Below are positions 45,101 to 59,179 of a stretch of 64,000 nt of DNA, in pieces (position 1 is the first letter of the stretch; every line of letters starts with the position of its first letter). Source of the DNA: Epiperipatus broadwayi (lineage: Eukaryota; Onychophora; Udeonychophora; Euonychophora; Peripatidae); contig JAQFVV010006203.1 in NCBI GenBank assembly GCA_028023455.1, forward strand, positions 6,540,821 through 6,604,820. Direction: 5' to 3'. The notes under the pieces are model-generated. The model did no database searches and was not told the DNA's origin. It worked only from the letters and a program-made list of their open reading frames with translations. The position numbers and the translations under genes are program-made.

Positions 45101-46490
45101 GTAATATTTTTTAAAATTGGGCTTCTGCTCATCAGTATTAACAGTTTTAGAGTTTTCCTTGATTTGAGATTTGTTCAGCTTAAATGATTATTGGTATTTA
45201 GATAACTATTGGTGTAATTTTTATAATTATTGTTGCACAAAATACAAATATCAAATTGGAATTTTTTCAATTATGAATTGAACCAGAAATTTCTAGCACT
45301 GAGCTATTTATTTTCTCTAGAGATGACTACTGTTTGAACTTGGAAAACTGAAAAATGCATGACACACATTAAAATTGTTAGATCAAATGCTTTCACACAG
45401 ACAAATAAAAATTATCGTAAGAAAATTTTGTATCAATGCCCTTCTACTGACAGTTATTTTCTGCTTTTTAAAAAGATTTTCATCAATGATCACTTGATTT
45501 TATCTAATCACTCATAAATAAATAATGTAGCAAATAGTTATTGGGATGTTAAATTGAATCTTCTGAAATCCATACTGAAAAATAGAAGCAGAGTACTAAT
45601 ACTTAATATCTTTTTTATAGATGTGTATATATATATGTATTAATGAGCAAGTTTGTAAAAAATGAAATTGATTATATAATTATGTGTATGCCTGTTAACT
45701 ATTAAAAAAAATATTTAAAATAATCATTCATACTTTAAAATAAAACTAGTAAAATCTGTTTAATATAAATAAGATTCTATTCAATTCAGATTTGTGGTTA
45801 GTGATATTGGATTTTGTTACAGCTGAAGGACTTTCTTGAAACTGGTTCCGTTAGCTTTAGCATAATTTGCAAGTCTGAAATTAAATATTTTTATACATAA
45901 TATCTTTAATTCTTGTTTAAATAATGAGTTAATAGAAGATGCTTGAAGTCTTTCATTTATAATATTATTTTTTACCTGCAATGGCTACAATGCGATATAA
46001 TGTAGACTGCAAATGATATATCATATTGTTATAACTTTATCTTATTGCATTGCCAAATCCATATACTATCATTTATGTCATTTATTATTTTTTACAATGC
46101 TTTTAAAAATTAAGAAATTAAAATACTTTTGTTAAACTGGATTCAATTGCCTTATTATAATCAGTTATAATTTAATAAATGTTTTTTATTATTGCTGCCA
46201 TTAGTTACAATAAGTTTTATAATATTTGTCTTAAAAAGTAGAAAAAGAAATAGTGATCATATACTGCTAAACTTGGAAATGGGAGCATAAAATTTATATT
46301 AATTATGCAAGCTAAATTCAAATTAATTTGATTTTGCAAAATAGAGACATAGTTAAAAAGGTACTAAGATCAACATCTGTTCAATTTAAAAAAATAATAT
46401 ACAATTAAAGCATTTGAAAATTTAACCCAATCCCACATACTAGTAGTATAGATCAATAGAATAACAATTTAGTTTAATATAATCTTAAAT
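45101..46490. other. AT-rich stretch without recognised features
   Basis: Nothing supported. Confidence 0.4.
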
Positions 46491-46810
46491 CAGTGGTGCA
46501 CAATCTTTTTATACTTGTGACTCCCTTTCTCAGATGAAAATTTGAATAGTCATTTTTTGTTTTTACCATACCTAAATTATAAGTATGAATATGTAAAGAT
46601 ATTCAAAGTAAAACAATAGTAGTTTTAATTAATATACAAATTTATTTTTTCTAATATTTTAGTATTAAGCACATATGATTTGAAATGAAATTTTTGAAAA
46701 AAATCGTATACTTATAAAAAAAAAAAAGATATATACAAAAACAATTTATTTTCATGTGATTTTTATCTATTTTAAAAAATTAGTTTGTGCGTTACTGTGC
46801 TAAATCACTG
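46491..46810. mobile_element. Possible hAT-type MITE
   Basis: The left end CAGTGGTGCACAATCTTTTT resembles hAT termini. The right end, reversed, starts CAGTGATTTAGCACAG and pairs with the left after a short gap. Flanking octamers TCTTAAAT and TCTAATCT agree at only five of eight positions. The length of 320 bp is like the MITE at 28476. Confidence 0.35.
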
Positions 46811-48937
46811 TCTAATCTTTATTTGATGTTATTTTTAACAACAGCAGAATATAACTGTGTAGCTTCTATAATACTTTTAGTGACTCACTTTAATAATTAA
46901 TTATTGGAATTTTGAAATCCATATCCTTTTTATGATTTTCTTTATTGACTAATTTTGCCTTTCTATCATAACAAGTGGAACATAAACATACTAGAAAATC
47001 TTGAAAAATACATAATGACTTTCTGTAATATTTTTGATGTCATCTGAAATTAAGATGTACATTCTATATTTTCTGATAGTCTTTCTGCTTAAAAATACTC
47101 ATTCAATGAAAACTGAGTAGAAGGAGGCCATTCATAACAAATATTTAATTGAATATTTATTAAAAAAAACTAACAATTTTTTTTTCTATTGCAACGCTAA
47201 TTAATTACTTCAAAAATTACATAAATAGATGTCAGTTTTTATTCTGTTGTTCATATGACAGAATTTAAACCATTTGCATCTCACTAAAATGAATTTGTAA
47301 CCATCACTGGAACTGTTGCAATTATTAGGTATTGATTAAATTTCCTGCACTTCTAAACTATAAATATTGCCTAACTTAATTTTATGACTACTGCTCTCCC
47401 TGTCATTGTTTATTTTTTAGTATTCATAGCTTTTTATTCAATGTTAATCTTTTTTTTTTCATTAATAAATAAAATAATCTAACAAAATTAGGTTCTACAT
47501 TTATTCTAGACCAGCACTCAAACTTCAAAATTTCTCCATATCTTCATCCTTTATAAAAAATTTTGGCATCAAAATAAAAAAATAGGTAGGCAAATAAAAA
47601 ATATTTGTTTTTTGTAATGAAAACATAATTACCATAATCAAAATTAAATATTTAATTTATTTAGAAACAAAATATCTATAATAAGATCAGCATAAAAACC
47701 ACTGCTTTGCAATTGTGTAGCGTGTCACTAAAATGGCATATGATCTAGATCTAGTTCAATAAGCCTGGACATATTTGTCTATGACAAAGAGCTGCCAAAT
47801 GCAGTAATTGATATAATGAAATTATAGTTGTAATTTCTTTTTTTATATATTGGATGTACATTATATGAATTATTTAAATCTAATTTTCCAAAAACAGTTT
47901 ATTTTTTGTGTACTACTAGTGATACACATACCATAGATTTTTCTAGACTATTTTTTCCAACTCTTAGCTTTTGTTCAGTTTATAAAAATTTCATAACAGA
48001 TTTCAATTTTTTTTATTTTTATATTTTATAATTTTTTTAAATATATTTGGCCTTAATTCTCTATCTCTACGAATATGTCCAATTAAATTTGCTTCTTATT
48101 TAACTACTATTAACATTTTTTTCCAAATTCTTCCAAACTTCATCTCCAAAATTTACCTCCCCTTCCCCCCTTCTTTTTTTTTTTTCTAATCTGCACAAAA
48201 CTGCACATCTAAAATAGCATCTTATATGCTAATTTTTTATTTTAAAATTAATTTATTTACAAAATAATATCTGATTTTCTTATATTAAAAACCTATTAAT
48301 TTTTTTTTTTACTTCACTTAATTAATCAATCATATTCCTGTTCTAAAAACATTAATTTGTTCTTTATTGAAGTATAGAATTATTGAAATAGTATTGAAAT
48401 ATTTATAGATTGCTAATAATAAAATCTTGTTCAAGATTTAAAGAAATTGATTATTAAAGATTTAACTATTTTTGAAAACCGAAAAAGATTTTGTACTTAA
48501 AGCTATATTTCAATGAAACTTAATTTACTAAATATAATTTTTATAACCGTTGTACTAAATATTGGCAAAATTAACTGCTTATATATGCAAAATAAAAATT
48601 ATTATTGTGTTTAAACCATATTAGGACTCTAGATTTTCGCATATGCTATAGGATTTCTTCATAGCAGATCTGTTTAAACTCTCATTATTGAAAGATATTA
48701 GGCTATTAAATTTTGCTACTGATTGATTAGTTGAGAAATTAGAACAACTCAAATGTTTTTGGACTGATTATGAGATTGAGAAGCTAGAAGAATTTAATTG
48801 CTTTGCTGATGCTTTATAGGCTAAGAGAAATAAAAGCTTTTCAAACATTTTGTCCTGACATTTACTAGACAATCATAACTACTTCTGAAAAAGAAAAAAA
48901 AAAACAATGAGATAAACATTTGCTCTGATAGCAGATC
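46811..48937. other. AT-rich stretch without recognised features
   Basis: Homopolymer T and A runs only; a pyrimidine-rich patch (CCTCCCCTTCCCCCC) lies near 48158. Confidence 0.4.
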
Positions 48938-49485
48938 TTTTAAGCACTCTTCAGCTATCCATATTATCTTATACCACTGATACACATGACCACATATATG
49001 TAGAAAAGATAAATAATCACCAATATACATATTTCATAGTAAACCAGCACTCATCAGTTGGTCCAGATTATCATCTCCCACACACATATATAATCAGTGC
49101 TTAGTCTATATTAAGATAGCAAATCCTCATACTTTAATGGACAGACTTTAATCCACTCCAACCCCCAACTCTTCAGCCATCCATACCATTGAAAATATGA
49201 TGATGGAAAGCCCAAATGCCATGCTCATGCCAATATTATTGTCATGCCTATGTTGACCTTAAGTCATTCTGATCCTTCATGTATAGGACCTTATCCATTT
49301 AAATACATAGAAGAGGGATGGGCAGGAAGCAGGATTAATGTGTAAATATCTGAAATACAGGCACCCTCCATATACCTGGAGCCTAATTATAAATATAGGG
49401 CTTTGAACTCAGACTTTGAAGCACCCTTGGCTAGTTGAAGGGTTCTTGAAAGTCTGAGTTCAAATTCCCTATATTTAGTAATAAT
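48938..49485 (-). mobile_element. Family B element ending in a palindromic hairpin
   Basis: One complete B unit (48938 to about 49395) with a hammerhead on the minus strand. A second unit starts at about 49396 (AATATAGGGCTTTGAACTCA) but after some 35 bp turns back on itself: 49437-49480 is the inverse of 49394-49430. The element therefore ends in an inverted stub of its own starting sequence. Confidence 0.7.
49013..49072 (-). ncRNA. Type I hammerhead ribozyme (family B), core intact
   Basis: Minus strand: stem I in two helices (ATAATC with GATTAT, 6 bp; ACCAA with TTGGT, 5 bp) separated by a TGG bulge; core CTGATGA; stem II GTGCTGGTTTACTAT with weakened pairing; GAAA; helix III ATA-TG-TAT (3 bp, 2-nt loop); cleavage base A. 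The predicted scissile bond is between 49024 and 49023. Mutations in stem II (CTAT for GCAT) may reduce folding. Confidence 0.75.
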
Positions 49486-51059
49486 ATGTAACATTTTTAT
49501 CCATAATGATATTGTTAATAATAAGTGTGTTGAAACAAATCGTACTTGATGCTTTTGCCTCCATTCATATTTCTTATAATTAGTAATTGGCTTGTGAGAA
49601 AATTTTTGTCAGTTTTAATTTGCCGTGGAATAATTTCAAAATTGAAATTTTTTGATATGAGTTATTTTGGTGACAAAACTATACAACTAATATTTTATTG
49701 GATCTTAACATTATTCATGAGAAATTAAAATTGTGAGAGAAATTATACAGTTTGTAGAAACATAGTATAGGTTAATATTGACATTGGAGCTGAAATTTAA
49801 AAGTTAATTGTAAAAATAAATGAAGTAGGAAATGTGATATTGATATTTCACTTTTTGTAATGTGATGCAGGAATTTAAGATGATTTGAAAAAAAAAAAAA
49901 AATTAAAAAGAGATTTAGAGTACTTTATAACTACCTTAAAAACATAAATATAAAATTTATGGTAATGATTTCATTACTAAAAGAAATCATAAAAAAGATA
50001 TAATCCAACTTTCATTAAAAGACCTACAGTCACAAGTTGGAAGATTTTGCAGCATGTAGTTATCGTAATAATAGTTTGCTTTATTTGGAATCTTTTTGGT
50101 AAGAAAACTGGGAAGGATTATAAGATATTTACCCAACAATTGATTGTTTTTAATTACATAATGATTGTTGAAATTACTCTAAGTACACTAAGACAAGTAA
50201 TAAAAAAAGTGAATCCATTGTCAATATATATTTATACCTTGTGGATGTGTAAAGATCTGGCACAGAATAAATAACTTATAAATGTCATGAAATTGTTTTT
50301 GTCACTCTAACTTTATATGAAAGAAAATTTTATACATGTAGTTTTGTAATTGCATCAAATTATTGCACAACTGTGTTTTCAATGTTGTGTTTAATATCAA
50401 ACAATTTATTTTAATTTCATATTGCTAAATGTTTCATCATTTTTTTTGTTAACGATATGAGATTTTGTTTGAGCCACTATCATCCAATTAAATTGTGAAG
50501 TTTTGATAAAAGTTTGGCTAAACTATCTGCTTTCTTTCATACAGTTTAAGAGTATTTACTTTTTACATGACATTAAGCTTTTTTATTTTTGAGTTGTTTT
50601 TTTTTTGTTAATTTTTTTATTTTTCCAGCTGTTTTTGTTCCGCAATATCTCTTCTTACTCGATCATTTCTTTTTTCCTTTTTTTAAAATAGCATTTAGTC
50701 TTTTAGGAAGGGAGAATATAAAATGCAAAATTCAGCATAAGTACATTAAATTCAATATTTTTCTGCTGCAGTTCCTTTCCAAATTTCAAGAGAAGTGTAG
50801 AATTAGAATTGGAGTTTTCCAATTTTAGTTTTTTTCCATTTTTATTTTTATTTTATAGGATTAATAGCAAAAATTTGGCACTAAGTAAGCATTCTTAACA
50901 CTATTAATAGGAAATAATATATTTTGCTTGAAAAGGGAAGATTTTTTTAATAAAGGGTTTTTATCATTACTTATTTTGGGATCGGGACTTGGATATTTTA
51001 TAGTTAATTAATAATATAAAGATTGCAATATGAATATACATGTGTTGGATTAACAACAA
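49486..51059. other. AT-rich stretch without recognised features
   Basis: Small open frames (49546-49728, 50047-50274, 50589-50828) have no recognisable domains and are treated as chance. Confidence 0.4.
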
Positions 51060-51310
51060 AAAATTCATGGGTGAGAGATTGATGAAATTAAAAGACTGAA
51101 ATTAAGCTGAATTGGACTTACGACTAAAACAGATAACAGTAGTTGAACAATTAAGGTTTCAAGAGACTAAAGAAAAATCTTAAAAGAAATCACATGTGAA
51201 ATGGATGGATAGGATAAACAAAATTACTGTTTAATGTGAAAGATAAGTTATAGATTAAAAAAAAAAACTACATTAAACTTGGATTACTTTTTCATGCTAG
51301 TGGATTGACA
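51060..51310 (+). mobile_element. RTE-like 3' fragment, plus strand
   Basis: The translated trace ERLMKLKD then AELDLRLKQI and KKSHVKWMDRINKITV follows the order of the C-terminal RTE segment at 33130-33330 (EKIKRLKWSWAGH... RLHMRWMDEIKCAAV). It is strongly decayed. Confidence 0.45.
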
Positions 51311-54300
51311 ATAATTGGAAATTATAATAATGGAAGTATTAATAGTTTTAAATTTTAAACAAACTAGTAATAAAATTATATAAATGATTGGAAAGCAGCA
51401 GACTTCATATAGCTCAACCGCAAGTAAGCACAAAGGCAAACTAAGGTACAATTTAGCATGATCTATAAAATATGACCATTGAAGGCCATTTGTGTCTATG
51501 AGAAAGCAATATGACAGAAATAAAGAAATAGCTCAGTTGTAGATTTATGTTATTAAATAATAAAAAAAAGTAGGCTTTAACTATGTGGTCATCTTATTTT
51601 AAAAGGCTAGAGGAAAGGCATTAAAAGGGCTGATATAATTACCAGCAATTAAACTATATTCTAGTTTGTTTAGGCGATTTTACTAAATTTTTTGAATAAT
51701 TAATGAAACTTCTTTAAACTTTTACCAAAAAAATAGAAATTTTGGGAAGTTATAGCAACATAAGGCATACATATATGAATTGTTGAAGATATAGATAGTG
51801 TGCAAGTTCATTAATTTTAGTAACCTCCTTTTTAGTATTAATTCCTTTAATATTAAATGTTCTATAATCAGTTTGTTTTGCTTATACACGAATATTTTCA
51901 GAGAATTTTTTGAATTTAGCTGAGGTTCATTTTCATATTTAAAACCTTTTTTTTTTAAAAAAAAAAGCAAACAAACAAAAAACTATTGCCCAACAAATAT
52001 ATTTTACAGGTTGGATTAATTTACTAGAGAAAATAAGTAAATTTTTAAATGAATCATCATATATTCTAGGGCTGATGATGATCAAGAAAATAAAAGGTTT
52101 TTATTTCATGGTAATGTTGATTTTTAAATCATGATGTGTTATCAGAACAATAGTTTTAGCAAAAGCCAAAACTGCAATATGATAATCTTAAGATTTTTTC
52201 TTTCTCTTTTGGGAAATCCTAAACTCATTGAAGTGGATATTAGAAATTTCACTAAATATAAGAAGTAATTGAAAAGTCCAAAAAAGTATTTTGTAACTGT
52301 TTTTCATCTAAGTATCAAAATTGGAATCTTTGATTTAATAAGTTAGTATGAGTGTATGGCCATTGAATCAGTTACTAACCATTCAAAATCTAAATTTTTA
52401 CAAATGTATTATATTTTTAATAAGATATTTTTGGATAAATTAACACATATTCTTGTATTTTTGGTAACAAATATGTCATTACTTTGTAGAAATTAGCATT
52501 AGTTCATCACTTTTGTACTCATATTTTTCAAATGTGGAAATGGAAGGTCACTTAAATGAGCCAATGCAGCATTTAACTATTCCCTTGATGATTCAAAAAG
52601 TTTTCATAGCTTTTCAAATTATCTATCTGCTCTTTTGGAACATGACGTGCCATTATCTTTACTTGATTATACTAAATTGATAAAATTAGAAACATTATTG
52701 ATAAATTTTAGATGCAATATGGTGTATAATACCCCATCAAAATCACGATACTTATGATAACATTATTTAATTAGTTAATAGAGGAATTAGATCTATTGCT
52801 GTTTTCTTTATTTAAAGCTTGCACTTTAAATCTGGTATAATTCCATAGCCCTCCTCCCCTTCCCCAATGTATTTTTCATATAAAAATAGAAATATGTGAA
52901 AAATACTATCACAGATTGATTTTATTATTCAAAGCTTTTATAAAATATATTTCAGCTGTTTTGTTCTAATTTAGATTTGTGATCTGTTTGACTACATCTA
53001 GTTTGGATAAATATATCCATCTATGATGTTGAAAATGGATCAACAAAGGAAAAATGATACATGTATTAAAACCTTATACCAAAATACATGAAGTTTCAGT
53101 GATTGGTTAACGTTTCTTGACTTTTTGTAATTTTATTATAATTAAAGCTAACAAATTGCACTAGTTCAGTACTTTTAAAGTATAGTAATTTATACTATCA
53201 AATTGTCATGGAAATAGAAGGCTTTCTGTAATTGTTATTTAACATATTCACTTATTATCAAAGTGTTTCATAAAAGACGGTTTTGAATATTTTTGAATCA
53301 GAATATTAATATTATTTTCATTGAAATTATGAATTTTAATTAATCTTTGGTTATCATATCTTTTTGTATGAATGTCATTTGGCTTTAATATAATGTAAGC
53401 TTTACATTATTTTTCAATATATATTTTTTATATCCCTCTCCAAAATAGTTAAAAACTATTTTTGCTAACCCTTATTTAAATTTTTTTTTGTTTAGGAACT
53501 GTTTTACTATATTATTAAAGAGTTGCTATTTTGTTTGTTCGAAATGCTAATGCCCTCTTTTGGTACATTACCCCCTCCTTATATTCTTCCATTAGGTTAG
53601 AATTTATATTATTAGTTTTAATATTTGCAGTTTTTTTTTAGATTTGATACAGAGTACAAAAACATAAAGCAGATCAAAGCATATTCATATCTCATGAATA
53701 TCGGTTCTATTGAATAATATTCTGAGTTGAATAAAGCAAATGTGTTGGATTATAACCAACTTTATTAAAAATAATATTTTAAACTATGATTATAATTACT
53801 ATATGGTTATTTAGCATGTTGTATTAAAAAAATATTGATAATTTGGGTATTTTCATATGAGATTAATCTTTTTGGCAGGCATGTCAAATTATATTTTTAA
53901 TATAACATCTACAGTTGTATGTCATTATTAGTCCACAGACTTATAGGCACTTATATATATATTGATATTGATTTAATTGATTCGTTTCTTAGAGCTTTTT
54001 ATGATCATCAAATTAATTTTAATGAAACATCTACAATTGTATATCATAATTAGATGACAGAATAAGTACAAATATATTTATAAATGATTTAATTTATCCA
54101 TTTTTTAATAATTATATTCTTGTGAAATTACTTTCAACTTTGTATTTAAAAAGTAGACATATATAATGTAAGGATTTAAATAAATTTAATTATTATATTA
54201 TGTATTTAACATGATAGGAAAAAAAAATCTTAAAAATAGAAATAAACTCCAAATTAAAATTTTTTTTATTTGCAACTATCAATTAGTATTCTAAACTTCT

Positions 54301-56158
54301 CATAAAGTGAAGTGTTATTGCCATCTAATGGCTAAAATGTTAATTACTCATTATCACTAATCTATACATCTTTTTAAAAAAGTATAGAATTGTGTTACAT
54401 CCACACACACACCCACAATAATGATTTTTTTTTTTTTTAACAAAATTTCAAAGATCAATTTTTTTTAAGATCTAAAAAATATGAGGTTGTTTTCATTAAA
54501 ATTATTATATATTTGTAATTGACTGCATAAAAAAATGAATTTATATCCATGGGGTTGTAATCAATATAAAGTATTATATAAAACCTTGATGTTTAATTTA
54601 AATAGTCAATTTCAGGGTCATAAACTTTATTTTTAGATTTACAAATGTGCACTTCATTCAAGGTTCCATTATGTCGTCATCCATCATGAACACACATAAA
54701 ATTCAAAACGATGATGTTGCAGTATTCCCTTGTATTAAATTAAAAGTATAATTAACACCCAGCACATTATAAAAATGTATATAATGAATTACATTATCAA
54801 CATATCATATTAATTATCATTTTAAAATTACACAAATCATTTGTCAGTTTTTAAAATCTGTTTATATATATTTATTAAACAATTTAAAAAATTTTTTTTT
54901 TTGATAAATGTGCATATATAAATGTCATCTGTCTGAAGCAATGAGGTAATAGGCTATTATGACTAAGTAATTAATTGATTACTGTTGGTAGTATTTGATA
55001 CTGCTTATTACTCTTTGATGTAATTTATTCTAGCATGTTAATGAGTAGAGAAATTAACTTGTGTCATTATTAAGATGCATGTTGAGCTTCATGTTATAAT
55101 CAACTCTTTTCCATAAATGGAGATGGGAAAGGTATAGAGTTTCAGAAGAAATTGGAAATAAAATAGCGGAAGTGTCAAAACTTTATTGGACAGTAATACA
55201 AGAATTCATTTCCAGTAAGAAGATATCTAATTAAGATATGCAATCCTGAGAAAAATTGAGTAGAAAAATCTGACTGAGTGGGTGTATGATAGATATTTAT
55301 AAATGTTGAGTTTATTGCTTAATGTGATAATCAAAAATACTTAATATTTTCATAGAAAACAACCCTTTATTCTATTTTAACCATATAAGTACAAAATTCC
55401 CATCATAAATTATTAAATTATCTTGTATCAAATATTCTTAGCATTTAAAAAATGCTAATCTGAATTAATAGTCATTGAATGTTAATGCTTGAATGAATTT
55501 AAAGTATCACTGTTTTGATATTAATTATGATCTGGACACACCAAATATTGTTCAGAGCAATAATAAATTTGTGTTCTACATCTTTTTACAACATTGATAA
55601 TATTAAATCATATTTTATTTTAAATATTATTAGATTTTTAAATGTTATATTATTTTGTCAAGACCTTAAATAATTTACATCAGTTAAGGTTGTATGTACT
55701 GTGAGCAAAATATTGGTTCTCAAAAAATATATACACTAGCTGTAATTAAAATTGATCAATTCAGAATTTGTGCTGAGGGAAAAAGGGAGGTATCTGTTAA
55801 AAATTTTTTGAACAAGAAGTAATTTTTTCAAAAAATAAATTATTATTGAGGAATATTGACCATGATATAATTCTATAAGAATGGTAGTGTAACACAGTTT
55901 TGGAACTATATAATGGAGAAAAATCCATATGATATAAAATAACATACATGCTACAACTTTTAATTAAACATAGCTCAATGTATATGCAAACAAAGGGAAA
56001 ATATTCTTCCTCAGGCTGTGACTTAAAAGCACTCTTAAGTGTTGAATAAAAGATCAAGAATAGAATGAATCTACCTATTTTTAGTAGCTCTGATGTTTTT
56101 TAATATACATGTTACAACTTTTTTACATATTTATTTGTGACTTGTTCATGAAAACAAT
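51311..56158. other. AT-rich stretch without recognised features
   Basis: No exon, RNA gene or known repeat family over 4.8 kb. It contains homopolymer runs (51949-51967, 54426-54439) and a short CA run near 54402-54412. The overlapping minus-strand open frames at 55736-56057 show no domain. Confidence 0.4.
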
Positions 56159-56166
56159 GTCTATAT

Positions 56167-58539
56167 CAGAGGTCTGCAAACTTTGGCGATGAAGAACCAA
56201 ACCTGTTCCACACGATAATTTAAAAATTATTTGAGAGCTAAAAATATATTTTTACAAAAAGGAAAATTTAAAATAACATTATAACAAGTGATAATATTAT
56301 ATTTTTATTATATGAAGAAAAAATCACAAAAAATTGCTGTCATTGGTTTTAATCAGAGCAATGAGCTTTCATTTCCTTAGAAAATTTCAGTATGTCCTGT
56401 TTGTAACTAGTCGTTTTTAATGTAAGACATGATTCCAAGTTAGCATCAGAAATTTGATTCCACAATTTACATTTAATGAAATGTATGTTAGAAAATAAAT
56501 GCTCACATAAATATGTAGATTCGAAGATGCAAATTTTTTCAACTCGTGATATGAGCCTAGAAGACTATTCCAAGTATTGGAAATCTTGGTCTTTTATAGT
56601 AATCTATTTGTGCTACGAATCTGACTGCATTTTATTTTTTTCAGTTCTTCTATTTCAGTACCAATACATACTAATTTAGAATTCCACAAGTCTTTGCTAA
56701 TCAAGTCCAGCAATTGTATTTCAAATTTAGCTGTATCAATATCAAATAGTGAAAAGTTTTAATTCCTTTTCATTGACAAGAGGATTTGTAATGAAAGCTA
56801 GAGTCATTAATTATTTCTGAATTCCTGAAATCTTAAAAAAAAAAAAATCTTTCATGATAAAAATTGCTGTCTTGAAATAATATTTGTTGATGAAGGCATT
56901 GTGTTTTCAGTAGTATTGAAACAAATTTAAGAAATGAACTAAAGTTCTCCTCTGTAAATTTTTAGTGATTTCTTTTCAAAGAATTAACTTTTATTACTGA
57001 AAAAGCAGCATTTTCCTTGGCTTGAAATTTATTATTGAGCTGAGACATTTTTTGAAACTACTGATCTTGTGTTAATTCTGAATATTGAACATCCTTGTGG
57101 AAGAATACTTTGATTTCATATATGCAAGATGCAAAATACTTTAACATGTCATCCCCTGTTGTACTAGAGAAGAGCTGAATACTCATTCTTTATTTTACTT
57201 AGCAATTCTTTAAATTATCAATGGTTGAGCCCTGTTAATGCAATAAAATTGGTAATCTTAATTCCGATTTTTTTCTGGCAAATGTTTGTGTACAAAGCGC
57301 AGTCTGGTGGAGTATATAATGGAAAGTAATTATTTCATGATTAAGTTTTCCTTTTAAAATTGAAACAGCCCCCTTTTCACTCCTACTATACTTTTTGCAT
57401 TATCAATTGCAAGTGGCACCATTTTATTGAATGAGATGTGATTTTTTTCCCCTATGCATTCAAGGACGGCATTTGTTATGTTCTCACCACCCATGTGGTG
57501 CTTGAGTAGCAATAATCCCAGAAATTCCTCTCCCAGATTCTCAAATGATATGTATTGCACAAAAAAAAAAACTTGGGCTGTATCTTTGATGTTGCAAGAT
57601 TCATCTACCATAATTACTAAAGCTAAAACTAATTTAATGTCTTTGATTTATTGATTGGATATCTTTGATGACATTTTAACTGCTACTGCTTGGTATATAA
57701 TGGTATGTTATTTAAAATCTCTGTTTTTGAAATTCCAAAAAAATTATTGAGAAGCATTAACAAAACATTTTATGAATTCACCATCTGAAAATATTTTACT
57801 CTCTTAGTGATCCTCTGACTCATTATGAAGCTTGCAATATTAACATTATTGGCAGACTGTCTTCAATAATTAAATACCAAACATGATTTTTGAACTTTTT
57901 TTTTTAGTTCTTCAACCATTTGCATGTCATTGACAGGATATTTTCAGGTAAATGGGACATATTTTTATCATGAAGTGCCTCTCTAAATTTGATTTTTTGT
58001 TGTGCGCTAATTTTTCTTGCAAATAAGATAGATACATTGAAAGGCCATCTGAATTCAAGAAAAACTCAAAAGGTTCGGTCCATTCAGTTTTAAAATCATG
58101 GTGCTCATCTTTGTTTTTCTCTTCATAGCTATGTTGAAAAACATCTAAATATATTTTATTTAACACATATCTATATTCACTATACATAAAGTTACACATA
58201 CCTAGATTCCTCAGTTGCACATTTCGCCATTGCAATTGTTGTCTTGCTCAATAGAGGGTATTTTTGCACTTATTAATCATTGTTTCTCTGCCCTGCCTAA
58301 TATGTGCTCAACCATTTTCTCCACCCCCTCTGTACACCCGCTTGGTGCTCTCTTTCTTACAGCATACTTTGTGCATTTTAGCGCACAAGTTTTGCAGGAC
58401 CTATAAAACAAGGGATATCATTATTATGTCAATAAAATTCTTTAAAAATTTTATAAATGAAACTATAATAATTGTATTTTCAGTTTCACTTTTCAGAACC
58501 AGATATATGTAAACGAAAAGTTACAGTTGCCAATCCCTG
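56167..58539 (-). mobile_element. hAT transposon relic (ZBED5-like lineage)
   Basis: The 2.37-kb element has ends CAGAGGTCTGCAAACT and, reversed, CAGGGATTGGCAACTG (imperfect inverted repeats). The flanks GTCTATAT (56159-56166) and CTCTATAT (58540-58547) match at 7 of 8 bases. Its minus strand encodes a broken hAT transposase. Size, ends and duplication length all fit hAT. Confidence 0.85.
56480..58235 (-). pseudogene. hAT transposase (ZBED5/GTF2IRD2-like), broken
   Basis: Amino-terminal BED-type zinc-finger region at 57927-58235 (trace EPFEFFLNSDGLSMYLSYLQ then KLAHNKKSNLERHF; at least one Cys ligand is replaced by Tyr). Then MVEELKKKVQKSCLVFNY and NVNIASFIMSQRITK near 57790-57920; the catalytic-core segment 57354-57611 (VDESCNIKDTAQ, with the first acidic residue of the DES motif, through KMVPLAIDNAKSIVGVKRG); ALCTQTFARKKSEL near 57255-57305; and a C-terminal dimerisation-like stretch (YVSEHLFSNIHFIKC) near 56470-56520. 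Internal stops and frameshifts disable it. Confidence 0.82.
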
Positions 58540-58558
58540 CTCTATATTATTTTTTTTT

Positions 58559-58810
58559 AGATTTAAACTTAGGAGGCCAGCTTCGTCAGTTTTTTTATTA
58601 TTATTATTTGTCTGATGCTGTTAGCAATCATAAGACTTTTTTAAAACTTTTTTAGTTTTGAGATTCTTTTATTTTATAATTGGAGCAGGTAGATTTAAAC
58701 TTAGGCCAGTTTCTTCAGTTTTTTTTATATCATTTATCTGATGCTGTTAGCACTCATAGAATTTTAAAAAACTTTTAGTTTTGAGATTCTTTTATTTTAT
58801 AATTGGAGCA
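58559..58810. repeat. Tandem duplication, 132-bp unit
   Basis: Two adjacent copies start AGATTTAAACTTAGG at 58559 and 58691 and end TTATAATTGGAGCA. They share CTGATGCTGTTAGCA and TTTTGAGATTCTTTTATT. They lie just outside the right end of the hAT element. Confidence 0.8.
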
Positions 58811-59085
58811 TAGTTGCTAGCTTAGATAGTTTTGTCAGTAATGAATTATTTTTGTGTGGACATTGCAAATTTTGCATAAGCTTGTCAGCATTTTTTTTTT
58901 TTTTTTGTTGAAAGTTTTGATTAAATGATATAATTATTTTGTCATTCAATATATAGCATCTAAAGATTGAATATCAATTATCTCCAATTGATAATTAGAT
59001 ATTTCATTTAATCTTTACAAAATTATGTGAGGTATTTTAAATTTTCATGATCTCCAGACAAATATTTTGATCTAAGATTTACATG
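58811..59085. other. No recognised feature
   Basis: AT-rich spacer with a T run (58890-58906). Confidence 0.4.
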
Positions 59086-59179
59086 TAGGGGATTTGAACA
59101 CAGACTTTCAAGCATCCTTTAACTATCCACACTATTGTCATATCACTGATACACATGGTCACACATGTAGAAAAGTTAA

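Noticed and set aside
47500-47760. Possible MITE with CCAGCACTCAAACTTC-like end
   Set aside because: No matching inverted end or duplication was found.
55736-56057. Overlapping minus-strand open frames of 69 and 86 codons
   Set aside because: Both are low-complexity, AT-driven frames with no recognisable domain.
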